DNA of 11,118 nucleotides, taken from Caldifarciminota bacterium (GTDB taxonomy: Bacteria; Hydrothermota; Tepidihabitantia; Tepidihabitantales; Tepidihabitantaceae). The stretch lies in contig JAFGQF010000149.1 in the NCBI GenBank assembly GCA_016935775.1, forward strand, positions 1-11,118, written 5' to 3'. The position numbers were made by a program, and so were the translations under genes. The notes under the pieces are model-generated. The model worked only from the letters and a program-made list of their open reading frames with translations. It made no database searches and was not told the origin of the DNA. Each line of letters starts with the position of its first letter. The first letter of the stretch is position 1. Below are positions 6,725 through 11,118 of this stretch, piece after piece.

Positions 6725-6774
6725 GAACGCTTCCGGTTGCCAAGCGGGCGATGGATGGCGATTGCCACGATAAG

Positions 6775-6869
6775 GCATATTTTATCAATAACTTAGCCGT
6801 GAGATGAGGGCGCGGGCGCGGTTAGCCGGCCAGCCGGTTCTCTTGGGATAAGTTGTTGATAAATGATGC
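6775..6869. repeat. 95-bp inverted-repeat structure in divergent intergenic region
   Basis: The left arm 6775-6798 and right arm 6846-6869 are inverted repeats of 24 bp with about 20 matches. The core TTTATCAATAACTTA (6781-6795) and TAAGTTGTTGATAAA (6849-6863) match at 14 of 15. The arms are AT-rich in a GC-rich region and enclose 47 bp of GC-rich DNA. It lies between the divergent promoters of the transporter and the glycosyltransferase. No clear target-site duplication flanks it. It could be a paired regulator site, a small non-autonomous element or a dispersed repeat. The rest of 6689-6983 holds only the two promoters. Confidence 0.6.
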
Positions 6870-6932
6870 TTTAGGTCCATTGAAGGGGTCCGGGCGCCGG
6901 GGTGAACTCGGGCGGCAGAAGCGTCATTGGGA

Positions 6933-6960
6933 TTGACAGAACCGGGCATTGGGGTATAGT
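6933..6960 (+). promoter_or_regulatory. Strong sigma70-type promoter for the glycosyltransferase operon
   Basis: TTGACA (6933-6938) and TATAGT (6955-6960) are 16 nt apart. The predicted start near 6967 leaves a leader of about 17 nt before ATG 6984, with no clear Shine-Dalgarno in it. Confidence 0.7.
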
Positions 6961-6983
6961 TCTGCGGCTGAAACCGAGTAGTA

Positions 6984-8024
6984 ATGACGGATAACCAGAT
7001 TATTGAACCCGGGGCCGCCGAGTCGCGGCCGCAGTCCGGGAGTGAGTCGGCCGGCGATGCGGCGCTTGCCGATGCCGGGTGCGTCCCGGTCGAGGTCTCG
7101 GTAATTGTTCCTGCTTACAACGAGGTGGATTCGGTCGAGTTGCTCATCGGGGAGCTGGCCGAGAAGCTCGGGCCCGGTTACGAGGTGGTCTACGTTGACG
7201 ACGGGTCGTTCGACGGGACCTGGGGCGCAGTTCAGCGGATGGCCGAGAAGCACCGGTTCCTGAAGCTCTGCCGACATCACCGCAACCAGGGCAAGACCGC
7301 CGCCATCCTGACCGGTTTCCGGGCCGCGTCGGGCGACATCATCAGCGTGTTCGACGCCGACCTGCAGTTCGACCCCGAGGACGTGGTGCGCCAGGTGGCG
7401 AAGCTCAAAGAGGGGTTCGACGTGGTGACCGGCGAGAAGCGCGGCCACTACGACAAGCGGTTCGTCTCCTCGGTCTACAACCGGCTGGCCCGGCTGGTGT
7501 TTCAACTCAACGTCAAGGACATCAACGCGCTCAAGACCTTCCGGCGCGAGGTGCTGGAGGAGATCCACCTGCGCAAGGACTGGCATCGCTACATCGTTCC
7601 GCTGGCCGCGGCGCGGGGTTTCGCGGTCGGAGAAATCCCGGTGCTGCTTCGGCCGCGCCGGTTCGGCAACCCCAAGTTCTCGGGTCCCTTCCGAATCGTC
7701 ATCGGCCTGTTCGACCTGGTGGCGGTCGGGTTCCAGACCACGTTCATGCGCAAGCCGATGCTCTACTTCGGCTCGCTGGGCAGCCTCGCGCTGGGTGCCG
7801 GGCTGTTGGCCGGGCTGGTGGCGATTGTCCTCCGGCTGTTCGGCCACGGGTTCCGGCCGCTCCTGTACCTTGTCATCCTGCTGGTGGTTGCCGGGCTGGT
7901 GCTGTTCGCGGCCGGGCTCCTGGGCGAGTCGCTGGCGACCATTAGCGACCGGGTCGAGGAAATCGAGAAGAGACTGAAGGACGAAGGCGGAAGGATGAAA
8001 CCAGAAGGCAGAAGTGACGGGTGA
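6984..8024 (+). CDS. Family 2 glycosyltransferase, polyprenol-phosphate (DPM1/GtrB-like) type, membrane anchored
   Basis: The expected role is transfer of a sugar from a nucleotide donor to a polyprenyl-phosphate at the cytoplasmic membrane face. In 346 residues the order is a variable Ala/Ser-rich N-terminus (1-36), then the GT-A fold starting VSVIVPAYNEVDSVELL (38-54). Next come the nucleotide-site VDDGSFDGT (71-79) and the metal-binding DAD at 124-126 (FDADLQFDPED). The family segment EKRGHYDKRFVSSVYNRLAR is at 151-170, then KTFRREVLEEI. Two C-terminal membrane helices lie at about 259-286 and 291-314. The C-terminal 15 residues come from a tandem heptanucleotide repeat (7976-8017) and may be a recent addition. 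It overlaps the next gene by 4 nt (GTGA), indicating coupled translation. The sugar and lipid acceptor cannot be read from sequence. Confidence 0.92.
   Translation: MTDNQIIEPGAAESRPQSGSESAGDAALADAGCVPVEVSVIVPAYNEVDSVELLIGELAEKLGPGYEVVYVDDGSFDGTWGAVQRMAEKHRFLKLCRHHRNQGKTAAILTGFRAASGDIISVFDADLQFDPEDVVRQVAKLKEGFDVVTGEKRGHYDKRFVSSVYNRLARLVFQLNVKDINALKTFRREVLEEIHLRKDWHRYIVPLAAARGFAVGEIPVLLRPRRFGNPKFSGPFRIVIGLFDLVAVGFQTTFMRKPMLYFGSLGSLALGAGLLAGLVAIVLRLFGHGFRPLLYLVILLVVAGLVLFAAGLLGESLATISDRVEEIEKRLKDEGGRMKPEGRSDG
7976..8017. repeat. Tandem GAAGGNN heptamer repeat (six units)
   Basis: Six consecutive 7-nt units start at 7976, 7983, 7990, 7997, 8004 and 8011. Four are exact GAAGGNN, and units four and six are degenerate (GAAACCA, GAAGTGA). 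In frame, 21 nt encode 7 residues, giving KDEGGRM then KPEGRSD. It forms the C-terminus of the glycosyltransferase and ends beside the GTG start of the next gene. Confidence 0.75.
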
Positions 8025-9061
8025 GCGGCGCGAAGCGGGCAGGTGGCGGCTTGAAGGGGCTGGTTTCGACCGTCGGCCGGGTACTGCTGTCCGCGGTGCT
8101 GCTCGGGCTGCTGCTCTGGATGTTCCGGGCGCAACTGCCCGACGCGCTGGCGCGCATCCGCGCGGCCCGGGCGTCGTACTTGGCGCTGGCGTTGGGCTGG
8201 TACCTGGTCTTCGTGCTGATATCGTCGTGGCGCTGGAAGATACTGCTCGCGGCCCGGGGGCTCCACTTTTCGACCTGGTACCTGGGCCGGGTGTTTGTCC
8301 TGTCGCTGTTCTTCTGCAAGCTGTTGCCGACGTCGATCGGCGGCGATGTTTTTCGAATTTCCTACACCGCGCGGCCGGGCAAGGCGGCCGAGGCGTTCTC
8401 GGCAACCCTCCTGGACCGGCTGATCGGCTTCGTCAGCCTGTTGCTGCTGGCGGTGCTGGTGTCGCTCGGGCTGTTCGCGTTCAGCCCGTCGGCCCGGGCG
8501 CTCGAGTTGCCCATCCTGGGAGTACGGTTCCAGGGATTCGGTATTGCCGGGCTCCTGGCCGCGGGCCTCTTGCTGCTGGTGCTGGTGCTGCTGGTTTTCT
8601 TCAACGACCGGGCGCACCGGCTGGCGGTAAGGCTGTTCGGCCGGGTGCGGTTCCTGAGGCTGGGCGAGCGGCTCGACCGGGTCTACGACGCGGTCAAGCA
8701 GTATCGCCATCACCGTGGGGCGCTGGCCCTGAGCATCGCCACCGGCATCGGGGTCCAGGCCGCGCTGGCCCTGAGCTGGCACGCCGTCGCGCGGGCAATC
8801 GGCGGCACGGTGCCGCTGGTCTACTACCTGGTGTTCATACCCCTGTTGAACATCGTCGTGAACATCCCGACCATCGGCGGGTTGGGCGTCCGCGAGTGGG
8901 CGTACGTGCTGTTCTTCACGCCCGAGTGGGTACCCGGTCACCTGGCCCGGGAGACGGCGTTGGCCGCGGCGTTGCTCTTCCTGGCACTGGACCTGGTCTT
9001 TGCACTGGCGGGCGGTCTGCTGTTTGCCGTGATGCGGCGGCGGGCGGGCGAGAATGACTGA
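8021..9061 (+). CDS. Lysylphosphatidylglycerol synthase/flippase-like integral membrane protein (UPF0104, AglD/YbhN type)
   Basis: A polytopic membrane protein of 346 residues and about eight helices, of the LPG_synthase_TM family. Members are linked to lipid flipping or to envelope glycolipid assembly. Landmarks are SSWRWKILL (68-76), LLPTSIGGDVFR (101-112) followed by the LLDRLIG segment (130-136), and NIPTIGGLGVREWAYVLFF near 281-299. These are the conserved family blocks. The GTG 8021 start overlaps the TGA of the glycosyltransferase in GTGA, so the two are translationally coupled. That pairing is common in bacteria and suggests joint work on a polyprenyl-linked or lipid-linked sugar. There is no catalytic aminoacyl-transfer domain, so it is not a full MprF. 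The exact substrate is unknown. Confidence 0.9.
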   Translation: MSGAKRAGGGLKGLVSTVGRVLLSAVLLGLLLWMFRAQLPDALARIRAARASYLALALGWYLVFVLISSWRWKILLAARGLHFSTWYLGRVFVLSLFFCKLLPTSIGGDVFRISYTARPGKAAEAFSATLLDRLIGFVSLLLLAVLVSLGLFAFSPSARALELPILGVRFQGFGIAGLLAAGLLLLVLVLLVFFNDRAHRLAVRLFGRVRFLRLGERLDRVYDAVKQYRHHRGALALSIATGIGVQAALALSWHAVARAIGGTVPLVYYLVFIPLLNIVVNIPTIGGLGVREWAYVLFFTPEWVPGHLARETALAAALLFLALDLVFALAGGLLFAVMRRRAGEND

Positions 9062-9087
9062 CGGGCCGACCCCGCTGACCGTTGAAG

Positions 9088-9092
9088 GGAGG
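9088..9092 (+). promoter_or_regulatory. Shine-Dalgarno deciding the aminotransferase start
   Basis: GGAGG lies 6 nt before ATG 9099. The earlier in-frame ATG at 9054 lies inside the flippase-like gene and has no such site. Confidence 0.75.
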
Positions 9093-9098
9093 AACTCA

Positions 9099-10241
9099 AT
9101 GCTGGTTGACAGTCGCAACGAAGAGCCGGCCTGGACCGGGCCGGCGCCGAGGCCGAACATCGAGGCCATCAAACCCTACAAGCCGGGCAAGCCGATCGAG
9201 CAGGTGGTTCGCGAGCTCGGTTTGCGCGGGCACATCGACAAGCTGGCTTCGAACGAAAACCCGCTCGGGCCATCGCCCAAGGCCCTGGCCGCGCTGCGCA
9301 AGGAACTGAAGAACCTCCACTATTACCCGGAGGACAGCTGCCACGTGCTGCGCGACAAGCTGGCGAAGCGATTCAAGGCGCCGCTCGACGGGGTGATGGT
9401 CGGCAACGGTTCGGTGGACATCATCCTCCAGGCCTGCCTGGCCTTCCTCGGCCCGGAAACCGACCTCGTCACCTCGGTCGGCTCTTTCGTGATGGCCAAG
9501 GTCGGCACGGCGGTGGCGGGAGGGCGCTGCCTCGAAGTGCCGACCGACGAGTACCGGCACGACCTCGACCGGATACTGGAGAACGTCACCGAGCGCACCC
9601 GGATCGTCTACCTCGACAACCCGATGAACCCGCTCGGCACGATGGTCAACCGCCGCGAGCTGGACAAGTTCGTTAGCCGGTTGCCCGACCATGTCCTGCT
9701 GATTGTCGACGAGGCCTACGCCGAGTACATCACCAGCCGGTTCTACCCGCGGGCGCTGGACTACGTCAAGAAGAAGCGCAACGTGCTGGTGCTCCGGACT
9801 TTCTCCAAGGTCTACGGGCTCGCCGGGTTGCGCGTCGGCTTCGGTATCACCAGGCCCGAACTGGCCGGGACGATCGGCAAGGTGCGACTGCCGTTCAACG
9901 TCAGCCGGGCCGCCCAGGTCGCGGCCGCGGCCGCGCTCGACGACACCGCCCACGTCGAGAAGAGCCGCAAGCTGGTCGACGAGGGCCGGAAGTACCTTTG
10001 CGCCGAACTCAAGCGGCTGCAGGTATTCAACATCCCGAGTCTCACCAACTTCGTGCTGGTCAACTTCGCGGTGAACGCGCAAGCGGTGTTCGAGGCGCTG
10101 CAGCGGCACGGGGTGATAACCCGGACGGTCCGGCAGTACGGGTTCCCCAATGCCCTGCGGGTGACCATCGGCACCGCGGACCAGAACAAGCGGTTCATCA
10201 AGGCGCTGGGCGCGGCGCTCGAGCAGTTGAAGACGCAGTAG
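9099..10241 (+). CDS. hisC: Histidinol-phosphate aminotransferase-like, PLP-dependent class I/II aminotransferase
   Basis: HisC converts imidazole-acetol phosphate and glutamate to histidinol phosphate and 2-oxoglutarate; relatives act on aromatic amino acids. From ATG 9099 the protein is 380 residues, close to the usual 350-380. Landmarks are KLASNENPLGPSP (about 48-60), the DNPMNPLGT loop with the PLP-ring Asn (about 177), DEAYAEY with the pyridine-binding Asp and Tyr (204-210), and TFSKVYGLAGLRVGF with the Schiff-base Lys237 and a phosphate-binding Arg. Near the end is LRVTIGT with the substrate-carboxylate Arg. The gene sits 37 nt after the flippase-like gene, probably in the same operon, with no other his genes in view. 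An aromatic or phosphonate-type aminotransferase role therefore remains possible. Confidence 0.88.
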   Translation: MLVDSRNEEPAWTGPAPRPNIEAIKPYKPGKPIEQVVRELGLRGHIDKLASNENPLGPSPKALAALRKELKNLHYYPEDSCHVLRDKLAKRFKAPLDGVMVGNGSVDIILQACLAFLGPETDLVTSVGSFVMAKVGTAVAGGRCLEVPTDEYRHDLDRILENVTERTRIVYLDNPMNPLGTMVNRRELDKFVSRLPDHVLLIVDEAYAEYITSRFYPRALDYVKKKRNVLVLRTFSKVYGLAGLRVGFGITRPELAGTIGKVRLPFNVSRAAQVAAAAALDDTAHVEKSRKLVDEGRKYLCAELKRLQVFNIPSLTNFVLVNFAVNAQAVFEALQRHGVITRTVRQYGFPNALRVTIGTADQNKRFIKALGAALEQLKTQ

Positions 10242-10277
10242 CTGCGAAGCCGGGATTGTTGGAGCCGGAACCCTGAA

Positions 10278-10301
10278 CTGACGACCGCCGCGGTCGGTCA
10301 G
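10278..10301. terminator. Convergent hairpin between hisC-like and FGE-fold genes
   Basis: CTGAC (10278-10282) pairs with GTCAG (10297-10301), and GACCG (10283-10287) with CGGTC (10291-10295). One G is bulged and the loop is CCG. It lies between two genes that point toward each other and could stop transcription from both sides. It has no U-tract. It includes the stop codon of the minus-strand gene. Confidence 0.5.
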
Positions 10302-11044
10302 GACTGGGGTTTGGCCCGGGCGTAGATCCTGGCCTTGGGCAGCTCCATCACGCAGCGAAATCCGAGCCAGGTCGAGCCGACGGTCGAGGGGTCGATGCCC
10401 CAGCGGCAGGTCGTGCGGCAGAAAGCCGCCGGGTTCAGGTACGAGCCGCCGCGAATCGCCTTGCCGAACCCCTCCCAGTCCCCGCCGGTAAGCTCCCAGA
10501 CGTTGCCCGCCATATCAAAGGCGCCGACCGGGCTGACGCCGTCCTGGAACCGGTCGATATCGGTGGTCTGCTTCTCGCCCCACTCGAGGCTGTTGCAGTG
10601 CCGGCGGTGGAACTCGCTGCCCCAGGGCCAGACCCGCTCGTCGGTGCCGCGCGCGGCGCGCTCCCACTCCTCCTCGGTCGGTAGCCGCTTTTCGGCCCAG
10701 CGGCAGTAATCCCGTGCGTCGGTCCAGGCGATGCCGATAACCGGCTTGTCCGGGCCGTTCCAGCGCGGGTCGGACCAGTGCTGCGGGGCCGGGTGGCCGG
10801 TGGCCTGGATGAACCGCGCGTAGCGGGCATTGGTGACCGGGAAGCGGTCGATGTAGCAGTCGCGGACGGTCGCCTTCCGGTGGGGGAACTCGGTCTTGAA
10901 AATCGGGTCCACCGGGTGGTCGAGCGCGGCGGCGATTCGTTCGACTTCGGGCTGGTCAACGCCGAACCAGAACTCGCCGCCGGGGACGAGAACCATCTCG
11001 GCATCGTCCCTGAGACTGGTGATTACCGGTGGAAGCCTGAGCAT
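10298..11044 (-). CDS. FGE-sulfatase (SUMF1-like) domain protein lacking one catalytic cysteine
   Basis: A 248-residue protein made almost wholly of the formylglycine-generating-enzyme fold. Landmarks are MVLVPGGEFWFG (17-28), YIDRFPVTNARYARFI (64-79), PVIGIAWTDARDYCRWAEKRLPTEEEWERAARG (101-133), DMAGNVWELT (177-186), IRGGSYLN (197-204) and LGFRC (227-231). True FGE carries two active-site Cys five residues apart after GGS. Here the first is Asn204 and only Cys209 remains, so canonical sulfatase activation is unlikely. Related non-FGE members include PvdO-like, EgtB-associated and binding proteins. There is no signal peptide; it is probably cytoplasmic. No sulfatase lies nearby. The gene converges on the aminotransferase, and its ATG 11044 has a near-consensus promoter just upstream. 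Confidence 0.88.
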   Translation of the reverse strand: MLRLPPVITSLRDDAEMVLVPGGEFWFGVDQPEVERIAAALDHPVDPIFKTEFPHRKATVRDCYIDRFPVTNARYARFIQATGHPAPQHWSDPRWNGPDKPVIGIAWTDARDYCRWAEKRLPTEEEWERAARGTDERVWPWGSEFHRRHCNSLEWGEKQTTDIDRFQDGVSPVGAFDMAGNVWELTGGDWEGFGKAIRGGSYLNPAAFCRTTCRWGIDPSTVGSTWLGFRCVMELPKARIYARAKPQS

Positions 11045-11053
11045 TGAAGCGCA

Positions 11054-11081
11054 ATGGTAGGCAGGACGGCCGGTCTGTCAA
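11054..11081 (-). promoter_or_regulatory. Promoter of the FGE-fold gene, near leaderless
   Basis: On the minus strand, TTGACA (11081-11076) and TACCAT (11059-11054) are 16 nt apart. Only 9 nt lie between the -10 box and ATG 11044, so the leader would be about 2-5 nt. No Shine-Dalgarno is seen. The remaining bases to 11118 show nothing I can assign. Confidence 0.55.
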
Positions 11082-11118
11082 GTGACCGGGCGCCGGTTCA
11101 GGCGCGGCGAACGTGGGC

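Noticed and set aside
6781..6863. DnaA boxes or a replication origin at the TTATCAAYA repeats
   Set aside because: The best match differs from TTATCCACA at one position and the other at two; there are only two, and no dnaA, dnaN or clustered boxes are near.
6775..6869. Insertion-sequence relic or MITE
   Set aside because: No target-site duplication or transposase fragment is visible; only the inverted arms are supported, so it is kept as an unnamed repeat.
6924..9172. Long minus-strand open frames (6924-8405 and 7763-9172) opposite the glycosyltransferase operon
   Set aside because: They are Gln/Arg/Pro-rich antisense shadows with no domain signal, and the opposite strand carries well-conserved families.
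10298..11044. Formylglycine-generating enzyme (sulfatase activator)
   Set aside because: One of the two active-site cysteines is replaced by Asn204 and there is no sulfatase nearby; only the fold is claimed.
1..11118. Global reassignment of TGA to Trp or Gly (codes 4 or 25)
   Set aside because: TGA ends msrB, both Sec genes, the glycosyltransferase, the flippase-like gene and the FGE-fold gene at the expected family lengths, and Trp is written TGG.
1..11118. tRNA, rRNA or CRISPR array, including a tRNA-Sec gene
   Set aside because: By eye, no cloverleaf-like segment, rRNA stretch or regularly spaced direct repeat is seen in the gaps between genes; the gaps are short and explained by promoters and hairpins.

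Overview
The window is about 11 kb of very GC-rich bacterial DNA. I infer a member of a poorly cultivated lineage such as candidate phylum WOR-3 or a relative. The basis is GC content, TTG/GTG starts, short gaps between genes, and two exported proteins ending in FlgD-like (type IX-sorting-like) C-terminal domains. I could not check the phylum.

The most notable region is 366-4100. Two neighbouring exported, beta-rich proteins each contain one in-frame TGA that is best read as selenocysteine. Gene 1 (440-2782) has its TGA at 1013-1015, giving a Gly-Sec-Gly-Gly-Cys (UxxC) motif. Gene 2 (2877-4100) has its TGA at 3174-3176, giving Gly-Sec-Cys. On both sides of each TGA the same frame keeps coding for the same domain type. 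Each TGA is followed within about 25 nt by a perfect hairpin whose loop contains GGUC. The first loop, AGGUCU, matches the apical loop of the E. coli fdhF SECIS element as I recall it. Both genes also have similar promoters (TAGAAT -10 boxes) and similar 5' leaders. TGA still ends most other genes here, so this is local recoding and not a changed genetic code.

Layout: 1-351 is the 3' part of methionine sulfoxide reductase B. The two selenoprotein candidates follow. A nitroreductase lies at 4182-4691. On the minus strand at 4688-6688 is a Na/phosphate cotransporter-type protein with an exported Ig-like N-terminus and a PhoU-like C-terminus. The divergent intergenic region 6689-6983 holds two promoters and a 95-bp inverted-repeat structure. 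A plus-strand operon runs 6984-10241: a polyprenol-phosphate-type glycosyltransferase, an LPG-synthase/flippase-like membrane protein and a HisC-like aminotransferase. A convergent minus-strand gene at 10298-11044 encodes an FGE-sulfatase-fold protein that lacks one catalytic cysteine. The last ~35 bases show nothing I can assign.

How the parts may work together: MsrB, the two Sec/Cys surface proteins and the nitroreductase form a loosely redox-flavoured neighbourhood, but no shared pathway can be shown. The glycosyltransferase and flippase-like pair looks like an envelope glycolipid or glycan module. No selenocysteine machinery (selA, selB, selC, selD) lies in this window, so the Sec reading predicts it elsewhere in the genome.
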